Made by a program: the position numbers and the translations under genes. Of a stretch of DNA of 64,000 nt, positions 53,618-62,692 are shown piece by piece (position 1 is the first letter of the stretch; the number at the start of each line of letters is the position of its first letter). This DNA is from Flavisolibacter tropicus (lineage in GTDB: Bacteria > Bacteroidota > Bacteroidia > Chitinophagales > Chitinophagaceae): the NCBI RefSeq assembly GCF_001644645.1, contig NZ_CP011390.1:4729501-4793500 (forward strand), in the 5' to 3' direction. The notes beneath the pieces were generated by a model, which made no database searches, was not told where the DNA came from, and was given only the letters and a program-made list of their open reading frames with translations.

Positions 53618-55916
53618 AAAAGGAGGAGCGCACCGCAATAAGTATATTCCTTCCAGGAGCAGAAAAACCGGAAGCAAATGGCCTGTAGTTACGATCTAGC
53701 ATATTTTCTATCCCAGCCTGTATTGTCAGGTTTTTGGTAACTGTTGCACTGGCTTTTAGGTTTAGTGTATACCAGGCAGGGTAGCCCTCTGGAATTACCT
53801 GCTTGGATACATAGCCATTGGGTGCTGCATATTGAGGATTATCCTCACCCTCAACAATCATATCTTTGACGCGTTTCCACCCATTGAAAAGTGTGTAGGC
53901 ATCTAACGTTAGCCAGTTATAAGCATAACGAAGCGAGACCTTTCCGTAAAATGGCGGTATATGATCTAAAGGCCGGGAGCTTACGTAAGCTGTTGAATCT
54001 ATGTAGCTGCCATTGCTACGTTTCAGGAATACATTCGAAAGCTTGCTTTCATCTGTTTTATAACGTCCATAAGTGTAGTTGATGGTTCCATAGGCACTTA
54101 AACGTTGGCTAATGTTTGCAGTGATAGTAGCATTGACTCCATACAGGTACGCCTTATTCACGTTTTGATTAGCCAATCCTTTCACTGTATTGCCATTATA
54201 AAATGTTGATTCTTCACCATTCACCTGGTAAGGTGCTAAGGCTATAGCATTGCGAAAAAGCGTATAAAATCCGGTTGCTTCCAACCGTAGCTCTTTAGTG
54301 ATCGAATGACTAAACCCTAGATCTGCATTATAAGTGTATTCTGGCTTGAGGTCTGGATTCGGTACAATCAATTGACTATTGCTGGATTCAAAAATGCGAG
54401 CTGCATCATCAATATTTGGAGCACGAAAACCTGAGGAAAGACCAACCGTTAAGCGTGTTCTATTAGAAGGCATATGGATCAGACCAAGATTACCAGTTAG
54501 CGCTAAATTGTCCTGGTCAATAGTAGTAAACGGAAAGTTGAAAAAGGAATTGTCGGCGATGGTAGAATGAAGCGTTACAGCTTGTATGCGGAGCCCATCA
54601 TTCAACACCCATTTACCATTCCCAAATTTGTAGGTATGTTGACCGTACATACCATAGTAGTTCATGCTATTATCACCATTGGGATAACGGCTATCTAACT
54701 TAGACACGGCTCCAGTCTGGGTATTCTTCCTAAATGCGGTAGACTGCAGTCCGTTTAGCTGAGCATCAACACCTACTGTTAACTCATGTTGCTTCCAAAG
54801 CTTACGGGCATCTATAGTGGCAGAAATTACACCCAGATCTTCGAGCCGGTTGTCCAAGCGATCATACCGGGTATAATCGCGCTGGTGTCGGCTCTCTTCT
54901 ATGTGCTGATAGCTAAGAATGGTGCGAAAGTTATCAAAGGTGCCCAGCTTATTTATATTCAGCTCATAGGCAGCTAATGCCCGCTCTTGAGGACCATAAT
55001 ACCATTCTGCATAGCGCAAAGCTCCATTACGAACATCTTGTAATCGATCGTAGCGTGGTATATTACTGCTATTGGACAGTTGCAGATTTAGCAGGTGCGA
55101 TACCTTTTCACTAGGCTTGTAGATAAGCTTTTGCGTCATATCCCATTGCTGGTAACCAGAGAACTTCTGTATGCGGTCATCTTCATTGGTTACTATGCGA
55201 TCTACACCATTGCTTGTTTCTATGTATTGCGAGCGACGGCCATAGTTGGGGTATTTATCAGTGTAGTTATCGCCCATCCGCATGTCATCAAAATCGCTGT
55301 AGTTGTAAGCTTGCAACCAAGCCCATTTACGTCCGCCAATACTTAAATCAATATGGCCGGTTTTTTCATGGTTGGCACTGCTATAACGTAAAAAACCAGA
55401 GCCTGTCCACAGGGTTTTGCCGGTGGTACTAAGTTTTGGCATTTTGGTGCGCATGTGCACCACGCCCCCCAAGGCATCGCTACCGTAAAGAGTAGAGGCT
55501 GGACCATACAATACTTCTAGTTGCTCCAGCATATTTTGATCTACAGTGATCACGTTCTGCAAGTGACCAGCCCGGTAGATGGCATTGTTCATACGTATAC
55601 CGTCTACTACTAATAAGACACGACTGGCTTCAAAACCTCGAATGACAGGAGATGAGCCACCTTGCTGGCTTTTTTGTACAAAGACATTTCCTGTACTAAT
55701 CAATAAATCTCCCGTGTTTTGTGTATTCTGTATGGCTATCTGACGGGCTGATATAACATCTATTTTTTGAACAATATTTTTCTTGCGTTCAGCAAATTTG
55801 TTGGAGTAGATGATTACCTCATCTAAGTTTTTTTCTTGAGTAAATGATGTGTCCTGTTGTGCCCACAGGAAGGCAGGCAGCAACAGCCCAAGGCTAATCC
55901 CTAAAGCTTTTTTCAT
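53616..55916 (-). CDS. TonB-dependent receptor, haem/haemoglobin type
   Basis: A 766-residue outer-membrane receptor. The signal peptide is MKKALGISLGLLLPAFLWAQ, and LDEVIIYSNKFAERKKNI serves as TonB box and plug start. The plug contains SPVIRGFEASRVLLVVDGIR, NNAIYRAGHLQNVITVDQN and LYGSDALGGVVHMRTK, which resemble haemin/haemoglobin receptors of the HmuR type. The barrel has GFRAPNIDDAARIFESSN and ends in a terminal Phe (ILIAVRSSF). Haem is the best guess for the substrate; other siderophores remain possible. It follows a small membrane-protein gene by 40 bp. Confidence 0.87.
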   Translation of the reverse strand: MKKALGISLGLLLPAFLWAQQDTSFTQEKNLDEVIIYSNKFAERKKNIVQKIDVISARQIAIQNTQNTGDLLISTGNVFVQKSQQGGSSPVIRGFEASRVLLVVDGIRMNNAIYRAGHLQNVITVDQNMLEQLEVLYGPASTLYGSDALGGVVHMRTKMPKLSTTGKTLWTGSGFLRYSSANHEKTGHIDLSIGGRKWAWLQAYNYSDFDDMRMGDNYTDKYPNYGRRSQYIETSNGVDRIVTNEDDRIQKFSGYQQWDMTQKLIYKPSEKVSHLLNLQLSNSSNIPRYDRLQDVRNGALRYAEWYYGPQERALAAYELNINKLGTFDNFRTILSYQHIEESRHQRDYTRYDRLDNRLEDLGVISATIDARKLWKQHELTVGVDAQLNGLQSTAFRKNTQTGAVSKLDSRYPNGDNSMNYYGMYGQHTYKFGNGKWVLNDGLRIQAVTLHSTIADNSFFNFPFTTIDQDNLALTGNLGLIHMPSNRTRLTVGLSSGFRAPNIDDAARIFESSNSQLIVPNPDLKPEYTYNADLGFSHSITKELRLEATGFYTLFRNAIALAPYQVNGEESTFYNGNTVKGLANQNVNKAYLYGVNATITANISQRLSAYGTINYTYGRYKTDESKLSNVFLKRSNGSYIDSTAYVSSRPLDHIPPFYGKVSLRYAYNWLTLDAYTLFNGWKRVKDMIVEGEDNPQYAAPNGYVSKQVIPEGYPAWYTLNLKASATVTKNLTIQAGIENMLDRNYRPFASGFSAPGRNILIAVRSSF

Positions 55917-55956
55917 GATGAAGGATTGGTAAAAAAAATAATGAATAAAGGGTTGG

Positions 55957-56472
55957 TTAAAAGGAAAAGCGTAAAACTTTAGGTGGGGGTGCCAGAATTG
56001 ATAACAGAGGCGGGAAATAAAATAGAGAGAAAATGGAAAAGCGTTTTGGTAAAAGCTTAGTTATGCCAAAACTTACTGAATAAAAGGAAAAGAAAAGAAG
56101 GCAATGGCTGAGTACTAAAAGCTGTATAACTATTAGTGTTTGTTCATTATTACTCCATGTGCCATTTAACAGGTTTATTATTTCAGTTTCCTGCTCGTCA
56201 AATACACCTTGAGCAGTTAGTGTCCCATTGGTAATAGAATAGGACTTAACATCAAACAGTTGTCCATTGATCAAAAGCTCTTTGTCTTCTTCATACCAAA
56301 TAACCTCATTTTCCTGTAATGCTATAGATTGTAAAGCGTCCCTTTGCAGGGACGCTTCAATACGTTCTTTTATATAAAACTGAAACACTTGCAGGCTACC
56401 CATAAACAGAAGGGGTGCCAGTGTAAGCAGTAGAAAAAAGATGGGTATAATATAATGACCTTTCTTTCTCAC
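55957..56472 (-). CDS. Hypothetical membrane protein
   Basis: A 171-residue protein with an N-terminal hydrophobic segment (about 8-28), an extracytoplasmic middle part (30-110, EVIWYEEDKELLINGQLFDV) and a second hydrophobic region (about 113-135), followed by a proline-rich C-terminus (PPLLSILAPPPKVLRF). No family was recognised. It sits between gpmI (23 bp) and the TonB receptor (40 bp) on the same strand, so it may be a partner of the receptor in uptake; this is inferred from position only. Confidence 0.7.
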   Translation of the reverse strand: MRKKGHYIIPIFFLLLTLAPLLFMGSLQVFQFYIKERIEASLQRDALQSIALQENEVIWYEEDKELLINGQLFDVKSYSITNGTLTAQGVFDEQETEIINLLNGTWSNNEQTLIVIQLLVLSHCLLFFSFYSVSFGITKLLPKRFSIFSLFYFPPLLSILAPPPKVLRFSF

Positions 56473-56495
56473 ATTGTTGTTACAATGTTACAGCT

Positions 56496-58022
56496 TTAAG
56501 ACTCAATCAAAATGTTACCTGTCATTTCTTTTGGTATCGGCAGCTCCATCATCGTTAAAATGGTGGGGGCAAGATCACCCAATTTTCCGGGTTTGACGGT
56601 ACCATGCCAGTCTTTATCAATAATAAAGAAGGGTACAGGGTTCGTTGTGTGCGCCGTATTGGGCGAGCCATCTCCATTGATCTCGTAATCGGCATTGCCA
56701 TGATCGGCTGTTAAAAAGATGGTGTAGCCGTGTGCTAAACCGGTAGTTACAATTTGTGCTACACAACTATCTACGGTTTCTACTGCTTTAATAACTGCAT
56801 CCCATACACCTGTATGGCCTACCATATCAGCGTTGGCATAATTCAGACAAACAAAGTCCACTTCTTCTTTTTCCAGTTCTGGCACAATAGCATTGGTAAT
56901 TTCTAGCGCACTCATTTCTGGCTTCAGATCATACGTTGCTACTTTAGGGGAAGCCAGCAGAATGCGTTGCTCTCCTTGAAATGGTTCTTCGCGGCCCCCA
57001 CTAAAGAAAAAGGTAACGTGAGGGTATTTCTCTGTTTCGGCAATCCGTATTTGTTTTTTGCCAGCATTCTGTAATACTTCACCAAGCGTATTGGTTAGGT
57101 TATCATTTTCAAAAATCACATGCACGTTTTCAAACGTTGCATCATACTCGGTCATAGTAGTATAATGCAGGTTCAGCTTCTTCATATCCAGGTTAGGGAA
57201 ATCAGTTTGTGTTAACGCCTTAGTAATCTCCCGGCAGCGATCGGTACGGAAGTTAAAACATAACACGGCATCGCCTTCTTTGATAATGGCTATGGGCTGC
57301 TCGGCTTTTGTAATAAGTGTTGGAAGTATAAATTCATCCGTTACATTATTGGCATAAGAATCTTCAATGGCCTTTACTGCTGAGGTAGCGTGCTGGCCCA
57401 TTCCTTTTACTAAGGCATCATAAGCCAACTTTACGCGTTCCCAACGGTTGTCGCGATCCATGGCATAATAACGGCCGCTTACGCTGGCAATGGCACCTGC
57501 CGATACGGCCATATGCGCTTCCAGCTCCTTAATAAAGCCAAGGCCGCTTTTAGGGTCTGTATCGCGTCCATCTGTAAAGGCGTGTACGAATACGTCTTTT
57601 AAACCATTGGCTTTACAGACATCCAGAATGGCTTTTACGTGGTTAATATGTGAGTGCACTCCACCATTGCTCACTAAACCCATTAAGTGCAGCGGTTTGT
57701 TGTTTTTAGCGGCAAAGTCAATGGCGGCCAAAAGTTGAGGGTTTTTGGCAAATTCGCCTTCCCGGATGGCTACATTAATGCGCTGCAACTCCTGGTAAAC
57801 AATACGACCGGCACCCAGATTCAGGTGGCCTACTTCCGAATTACCCATTTGCCCCTCTGGTAGCCCCACTTCTTCACCACAGGTAATTAAAGTGGTGTTA
57901 GGATATTTATTGTATAAAGAATCTACAAATGGGGTATTGGCAGCTTGTATGGCGTCAGCATTTTTTACTTGACCAAGGCCCCATCCATCCATGATCACTA
58001 ACATTACTTTTTTCTGTGGCAT
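56496..58022 (-). CDS. gpmI: 2,3-bisphosphoglycerate-independent phosphoglycerate mutase
   Basis: A 508-residue Mn-dependent glycolytic enzyme. VMLVIMDGWGLGQ contains the first metal Asp and QMGNSEVGHLNLGAGR the catalytic Ser. Later HAFTDGRDTD, FNFRTDRCREI, NYANADMVGHTG and FLTADHGNADYE supply the remaining metal and substrate ligands. It interconverts 3- and 2-phosphoglycerate. The length is normal. It is the first gene of a likely unit with the small membrane protein and the TonB receptor, though a glycolytic gene leading such a unit is probably coincidental. Confidence 0.96.
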   Translation of the reverse strand: MPQKKVMLVIMDGWGLGQVKNADAIQAANTPFVDSLYNKYPNTTLITCGEEVGLPEGQMGNSEVGHLNLGAGRIVYQELQRINVAIREGEFAKNPQLLAAIDFAAKNNKPLHLMGLVSNGGVHSHINHVKAILDVCKANGLKDVFVHAFTDGRDTDPKSGLGFIKELEAHMAVSAGAIASVSGRYYAMDRDNRWERVKLAYDALVKGMGQHATSAVKAIEDSYANNVTDEFILPTLITKAEQPIAIIKEGDAVLCFNFRTDRCREITKALTQTDFPNLDMKKLNLHYTTMTEYDATFENVHVIFENDNLTNTLGEVLQNAGKKQIRIAETEKYPHVTFFFSGGREEPFQGEQRILLASPKVATYDLKPEMSALEITNAIVPELEKEEVDFVCLNYANADMVGHTGVWDAVIKAVETVDSCVAQIVTTGLAHGYTIFLTADHGNADYEINGDGSPNTAHTTNPVPFFIIDKDWHGTVKPGKLGDLAPTILTMMELPIPKEMTGNILIES

Positions 58023-58156
58023 AACTGGTTAATATTGATTGAAGTATGCAAAGCTATAAAAACGTAAAGGTTTTGTTTAATTTAGCAGAGAAACTAACTT
58101 AAATCTGTACTGTGGCACATTTTTCGATCATAGCGGGGCAAAAAAGGCCAATATCT

Positions 58157-58585
58157 ATGCAACAGATTTTTACGCTTCTTAGTGCAGTCTTGATGCTCAT
58201 CATGAGTGCGTTTGCACCGGTGAGTGAAAAGACTACCCCCACTAGCATTACGAAGCCCGTCAGTGGCTTAGATGAAGTCATTAGCGCCTTGCGTACGGGA
58301 AATGCCACCGAGCTGGCCAAGTACGTGGACGATAATATTGAAATTACGCTGCCAGATAAAACAGATACCTATAGCCGTGCACAGGCTATCATGGTGCTGC
58401 AGGATTTCTTTGCTAACAATGGAGTTCGCTCTTTTGAGATCAAATTCAAAGGCGATGGTAGTGGCGGTAGCCAATTCTGTATAGGTACATTGCAAACAAA
58501 GGCGGGTGCCTACCGAACAACGATCCTCATGAAAACCAAGAATGGAAGGCAACTTGTTAAACAGATTCAGTTTCAGTCCATTTAG
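58157..58585 (+). CDS. DUF4783 exported protein
   Basis: A 142-residue protein counted from the ATG at 58157; the frame extends to 58112 but that would spoil the signal peptide MQQIFTLLSAVLMLIMSAFA. The mature part (GLDEVISALRTGNATELAKY, then NVEITLPDK-like and YSRAQAIMVLQDFFANNGVR) matches DUF4783 (PF16022), an NTF2-like fold found in Bacteroidota and of unknown function. It diverges from gpmI by 134 bp and is followed by a good terminator, so it is a single-gene unit. Confidence 0.85.
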   Translation: MQQIFTLLSAVLMLIMSAFAPVSEKTTPTSITKPVSGLDEVISALRTGNATELAKYVDDNIEITLPDKTDTYSRAQAIMVLQDFFANNGVRSFEIKFKGDGSGGSQFCIGTLQTKAGAYRTTILMKTKNGRQLVKQIQFQSI

Positions 58586-58613
58586 GCTTCATCTAAAACC
58601 ATATTATCCCTAC

Positions 58614-58638
58614 AGCCCCGCATTAGCGGGGCTTTTTT
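58614..58638 (+). terminator. Terminator after the DUF4783 gene
   Basis: AGCCCCGC (58614-58621) and GCGGGGCT (58626-58633) form an 8-bp stem with a 4-nt loop and are followed by TTTTT. Confidence 0.92.
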
Positions 58639-59163
58639 GACCGAGGATTAGTGGGATGGGTAGAGGATTAGCAGGATTTTGAGATTCCAGATTTGATGTT
58701 TGGGATTTGAAATTGGTTGCAGGCTTTGGGAGGCTTTTTGGTTGCCGATTTAGATTGGCGATTGCGGATTGGGAAGAAAAGCCGCTTGCTTTTAGTATCT
58801 TTAGGGTCTTCTCTTTTAAGGTGTTTCCTGCCTTTCTTATTACACTTTTTTACTATTTCTACAGGGTTTTTATAGACTGATATACGGTAGTGGTAGGGCT
58901 CAGGTACGGGTGAGGTACGGACTTCATACGGAGTTAGTATGGACCGGATACGGAGTAACCTAGTATTCCATACGGAGTAACCATGAATGGACAGAGGAGT
59001 GGCAGTGAAGGAACATAGGAGTAGCAGGCAAGGAACCATGAAGGATGGGGGATTTGGGGGTTGAGGATTATTAGTTTCCTCTTTTTCTCCTTGGCAATAT
59101 GCGAAACCTTTTCTTCCTAATCCCTAAATCTCCCCAAATCATGGTTCAGACTATCTTTGCCTC
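58639..59163. repeat. Intergenic block with 7-bp and 11-bp word arrays
   Basis: From about 58675 to 58773 the sequence divides into heptads (AGATTTG, ATGTTTG, GGATTTG, AAATTGG ... AGATTGG, CGATTGC, GGATTGG). From 58883 to 58981 the word TACGG recurs at 58883, 58905, 58916, 58927, 58949 and 58971, all multiples of 11 bp apart, with near-matches at 58894 and 58938. A 123-residue minus-strand frame across the block is not a gene. The nadC promoter should lie near the end. Confidence 0.7.
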
Positions 59164-60024
59164 ATGATAGATTTTGATGCGCAGTTATACAAGTTGGTAG
59201 AGTCCGCCCTGCAAGAAGATATAGGCAATGGTGATCACTCTACCTTGTGCTGTATACCAGCTGACGCGAAAGGAAAAGCGGTTTTAAAGATCAAACAGGA
59301 TGGTATACTGGCAGGTATTGATGTGGCTGAAAAGATATTTAAGTACCGGGCCCCAAACGTGGTGTTTAACCGCTTTAAATCAGATGGAGAGCCTATGCAA
59401 TCTGGTGAAACGGCTTTTGAAGTGGAAGCTGGAGTGCATACCATTTTGCAATGCGAGCGGCTGGTGCTGAACATTATGCAGCGCATGAGCGGAATTGCCA
59501 CCCTTACGGAGCAATACACCCGTCAATTAAAAGGCTATAAGACTCGCCTGCTGGATACCCGCAAAACAACACCCAACTTCCGGTTATTAGAGAAAGAAGC
59601 CGTGCGAATTGGCGGCGGTGTGAACCACCGCTTTGGCTTGTTTGATATGATCATGCTGAAGGATAATCATATCGATTACTGTGGCAGTATTGAAGAGGCA
59701 ATTTTGCGGGCGCACGATTACGTGGTGCGTTATCAGCCTCAATTAAAAATAGAGGTAGAAACGCGTAGCCTGGAAGATGTAAAGAAAGTATTGCAAATGG
59801 GCGTAGGCAAAGTGCACCGGATAATGCTTGATAACTACACGCCTGCAGAGGTTAAAGAAGCCGTACAGCTGATTGGTGATGCGTTTGAAACGGAGGCTAG
59901 CGGAGGCATTAACTTAGGCACTATTACCAGTTATGCCGAAACAGGTGTAGACTATGTAAGTGTAGGCGGTTTGATCCATCAGGCTAAGAGCTTGGACCTA
60001 AGCTTAAAAGCAGTAATTATTTAA
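59164..60024 (+). CDS. nadC: Nicotinate-nucleotide diphosphorylase (carboxylating)
   Basis: A 286-residue enzyme of NAD synthesis. It converts quinolinate and PRPP to nicotinate mononucleotide, CO2 and PPi. Visible are ALQEDIGNGDHSTLCCIPAD, CERLVLNIMQRMSGIATLT, LLDTRKTTPNFRLLEKEAVR, NHRFGLFDMIMLKDNHID and the C-terminal EASGGINLGTITSYAETGVD, covering the substrate and PRPP sites. The length is typical. The SUI1-like gene follows after 41 bp. Confidence 0.96.
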   Translation: MIDFDAQLYKLVESALQEDIGNGDHSTLCCIPADAKGKAVLKIKQDGILAGIDVAEKIFKYRAPNVVFNRFKSDGEPMQSGETAFEVEAGVHTILQCERLVLNIMQRMSGIATLTEQYTRQLKGYKTRLLDTRKTTPNFRLLEKEAVRIGGGVNHRFGLFDMIMLKDNHIDYCGSIEEAILRAHDYVVRYQPQLKIEVETRSLEDVKKVLQMGVGKVHRIMLDNYTPAEVKEAVQLIGDAFETEASGGINLGTITSYAETGVDYVSVGGLIHQAKSLDLSLKAVII

Positions 60025-60065
60025 ACCGAACTACTCACCATTCACGACTCATAATTCACGATCTC

Positions 60066-60410
60066 ATGAGCAAGAAAAATAAAAGTGACCGCCATGGTTT
60101 TGTATACAGTACTGATCCCAACTTTCGCTTTGAAGAAGAAAACGAACCGGTACAAGAAACCCTGCCACCGCAGCAACAAAAGCTAAAAGTAAAAATGGAA
60201 ACCAAGCACAGGGGTGGTAAGGCTGCAACATTGGTAGAAGGTTTTATAGGTACGGAAGAAGACTTTCAGACCCTTGGTAAAAGTCTTAAGAACTTTTGTG
60301 GAACAGGTGGGTCTGCTAAGGACGGTGAGATATTGGTACAAGGCGACCAGCGCGACAAAGTGCTGCAGTGGTTATTGAAAAACGGTTATAAGAACACTAA
60401 ACGAATCTAA
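60066..60410 (+). CDS. SUI1/eIF1-like translation factor (YciH family)
   Basis: A 114-residue protein. After a 40-residue charged leader, the SUI1 domain runs from about residue 40: KVKMETKHRGGKAATLVEGF, LGKSLKNFCGTGGSAKDGEI and VQGDQRDKVLQWLLKNGYKN. YciH-type proteins resemble eukaryotic eIF1 and may affect start-site fidelity; the bacterial role is not firmly established. The stop is immediately followed by the TTG start of a small membrane protein, so the two are translated from one message. Confidence 0.92.
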   Translation: MSKKNKSDRHGFVYSTDPNFRFEEENEPVQETLPPQQQKLKVKMETKHRGGKAATLVEGFIGTEEDFQTLGKSLKNFCGTGGSAKDGEILVQGDQRDKVLQWLLKNGYKNTKRI

Positions 60411-60611
60411 TTGCTGCTTAATACACTTATTGTACTGGCATTTACCTGTGGCTTCATCGGAATAGTATTCTATGTACTTCACGGTGTTTATCGAATGAAG
60501 GAAGATACCCGACGAGAAAATTTATATAAATCCATCAGCGATTATGCCCTGCTGCTTCTTTGCATACTAGGTGTAATTATCATGCTTTATTATGCGCAGT
60601 ATTCAGATTAG
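60411..60611 (+). CDS. Small two-helix membrane protein
   Basis: A 66-residue protein beginning at a TTG directly after the SUI1-gene stop. Two hydrophobic helices (about 3-23 and 46-62) flank a charged loop (RMKEDTRRENLYKSISDY). No family was recognised. The zero-base spacing to the upstream stop, the well-shaped topology and a terminator 18 bp after its stop support it as a real gene. It should sit in the inner membrane with both ends on the same side. Confidence 0.65.
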   Translation: MLLNTLIVLAFTCGFIGIVFYVLHGVYRMKEDTRRENLYKSISDYALLLLCILGVIIMLYYAQYSD

Positions 60612-60628
60612 CCATTTGCTATAGCTAT

Positions 60629-60669
60629 AAAGACCAAGAGGAAATGCCATGCATTTCCTCTTGGTCTTT
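60629..60669. terminator. Bidirectional terminator with an 18-bp stem
   Basis: 60629-60646 and 60652-60669 are exact reverse complements around a 5-nt loop (core CCAAGAGGAAATG). It lies between convergent genes and carries AAA/TTT ends, so it can serve both. Confidence 0.85.
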
Positions 60670-60684
60670 ATGATGTTAATTGTT

Positions 60685-62025
60685 TTAATTGATTGGCAGG
60701 TCTTTCTTCATTTGATTCAAAATATCATCCCACTCTTTAGTTGGAAAGCCTCTTCCTTTTTTTAACTCTATGGCACTGGACATCGTGGTAAGGGCTTTTT
60801 GTTTTTGCCCTTGCTTGTATAATAAGCAAGCATAGGTATGCAGTACTTCCGGCGACTCAAAGAAGCTTACCGCTTTGGCAGCCCACTCAGTGGCTACAGA
60901 AAGTAAAGATGTATTGGATGTCATTTTGTAGAAGTTCCATGCTCCTGCATTTAACTCCAACATATAGTTTTGGGTAATAGGTCGGTAGGTTATGTTTGAA
61001 CGTACTTGTATGGTGTTGCCATTTCGGATAGTATCACGCTTGGCTGTTTTTGCTATTCGTTCTCTATTGATTGTATCAATCCTTTTAATGGAGTCAACAT
61101 TGAGTGCCATATAATAGCGATCGTAATAGGCAATGGCATTTTTGAAGTAGTTAGTTGTATCGCTGGTTTCTTCATAAAATTGAAGCATGTTTTTGTCATA
61201 GACCTTAATGCCTGCCGCGCTACCAGAATAGGTTGATTGAGCAAAACGGGCTACTTGATTCGCATATGTTTCATCATGATTTTTGATAGCAATATTTATA
61301 GATTTATAGATAATGCGGTTATTGAGAGTAATACGAGTGTTCAAATCCATCAAGTACCAGGCTTTATTAAAGTTCATTGGGGATTGACGCAATGCTTTGT
61401 CGGCCTGGCTGTTGATGGATGGTGCCATTTGTGCAATAAACTGTAATGTTCGGGCTGATTGCAAGGAGTCTGCAGGAAGGGTTGATACATATTCATCAAG
61501 CAGCTCTTCTGTAGATAGATTTAATGATTGTTTCTTTAGTAGCAAGGCTTCCAAAAAGCCAGGACTTTTGTTTCCCTTTTTGTATTCAGCTTCCAGTTCT
61601 GCAACCTTTAAGGTTTCCCCAGCTTTTTCAATCGCTATGTCTATCTGCTGTTGATAGTGGGTTGGAAATGATGAAGTTTGCTGAAACGCATGAATCAATG
61701 TTCCATCTTGATTGATAAACAACGAGCCAAACCCTGTACTAATATTATATTGTTGACCGATGTATTTCCGTTCTGGATGATCGGTTGTTATTTTAAGAGG
61801 AATAAATGCTTCTTTAATTCTTTTTGAAACAGCTGCGTCGGACAAGCCTTTATCACCTACTTCATTACATTGTGAGCAGTCGCTTGCTTCAAACTGAATA
61901 AATAGAAGCTTGCCTTCTTTATGAGCCTTTTTCAAGGCTTCTTTAAAGCTTATATTCTGGAAATCTATTTGAGCATTGGCCCAATGGCCAAGAAACAATA
62001 AGAGTAGTATTGGTATATATTTCAT
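60685..62025 (-). CDS. Exported thioredoxin-fold protein
   Basis: A 446-residue protein with a signal peptide (MKYIPILLLLFLGHWANAQ). Residues 20-140 form a thioredoxin-like domain of the DsbD-gamma/DUF255 type with a CxxC site in FEASDCSQCNEVGDKGLSD and FGSLFINQDGTLIHAF holding the cis-strand. The remaining 300 residues are helical and end in a TPR-like segment (LLYKQGQKQKALTTMSSAIE). A periplasmic thiol-disulfide role is likely; the partner is unknown. It converges on the small membrane protein gene across a shared terminator. Confidence 0.82.
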   Translation of the reverse strand: MKYIPILLLLFLGHWANAQIDFQNISFKEALKKAHKEGKLLFIQFEASDCSQCNEVGDKGLSDAAVSKRIKEAFIPLKITTDHPERKYIGQQYNISTGFGSLFINQDGTLIHAFQQTSSFPTHYQQQIDIAIEKAGETLKVAELEAEYKKGNKSPGFLEALLLKKQSLNLSTEELLDEYVSTLPADSLQSARTLQFIAQMAPSINSQADKALRQSPMNFNKAWYLMDLNTRITLNNRIIYKSINIAIKNHDETYANQVARFAQSTYSGSAAGIKVYDKNMLQFYEETSDTTNYFKNAIAYYDRYYMALNVDSIKRIDTINRERIAKTAKRDTIRNGNTIQVRSNITYRPITQNYMLELNAGAWNFYKMTSNTSLLSVATEWAAKAVSFFESPEVLHTYACLLYKQGQKQKALTTMSSAIELKKGRGFPTKEWDDILNQMKKDLPIN

Positions 62026-62137
62026 ACGGTAAGTAATGAGGTCTAAATATAAGAGACCACTTCTGGCTGTACAATAATCATATTGGGTTATAGAATATTA
62101 CTTTGGTGCTTTATTGCTTTTACTTGCTTCATCTCTA

Positions 62138-62566
62138 TCAACCCTGAAAGCCATTCCGTTTATGACTGCCATCACAAAAAGGTTTGTTGCCTGAGCCTCC
62201 ACAGCGACAAAGTGCTACTTTCTCTCTTTTTTCTTCCTGGCCGTCGGGAAGTTTGATCAGGAAAGATCCAGAGATCAGTAAAGGACCATTAGGTGTTACA
62301 TGTATAGCAGTAGTCTCTGTTTGTGTAGGATCTAACGGTGTGGCTTCTGCGCCCGCGATTTCAATACTCAATGCGCCGCTTGGACATTTGCTTACTTGTT
62401 CAATAATCATTTCACTGTTACTGCCTTCCATATTTACCCAAGGGCGTGCCTTTGGATTGAATACTTCCCCCAAGCCCTTCCAACAGTTAGTAGAATGCAT
62501 GCAGAGTTTCGGCTTCCATACTACGGTGATCTCTCCATTGGTGTATTTTAATGTCTCTTTCGCCAT
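62138..62566 (-). CDS. YjdI-type Fe-S and CDGSH iron-sulfur fusion protein
   Basis: A 142-residue cytoplasmic protein with two cluster-binding parts. The N-terminal 65 residues match the divergent 4Fe-4S monocluster family (Fer4_19, YjdI): CMHSTNCWKGLGEVF, then KCPSGALSIEI. The C-terminal 50 residues form a CDGSH domain: CRCGGSGNKPFCDGSHKRNG, with three Cys and one His that ligate a 2Fe-2S cluster as in mitoNEET. The likely role is electron or cluster transfer; a redox partner is not evident nearby. Confidence 0.9.
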   Translation of the reverse strand: MAKETLKYTNGEITVVWKPKLCMHSTNCWKGLGEVFNPKARPWVNMEGSNSEMIIEQVSKCPSGALSIEIAGAEATPLDPTQTETTAIHVTPNGPLLISGSFLIKLPDGQEEKREKVALCRCGGSGNKPFCDGSHKRNGFQG

Positions 62567-62692
62567 GATAACTTGTTCTTATGAAGGTACAATAATTCTC
62601 TGCTCAACCTTGAGGCCTGTCAGGAGGGAATAAATGGTTGAACTGATCAATACAGGCATGAACTTTTTAGTCTTTATGAAGAACATTAAACT

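Noticed and set aside
58668..59039. 123-residue minus-strand frame upstream of nadC
   Set aside because: It crosses the heptad and 11-mer arrays and reads as repeat-derived sequence.
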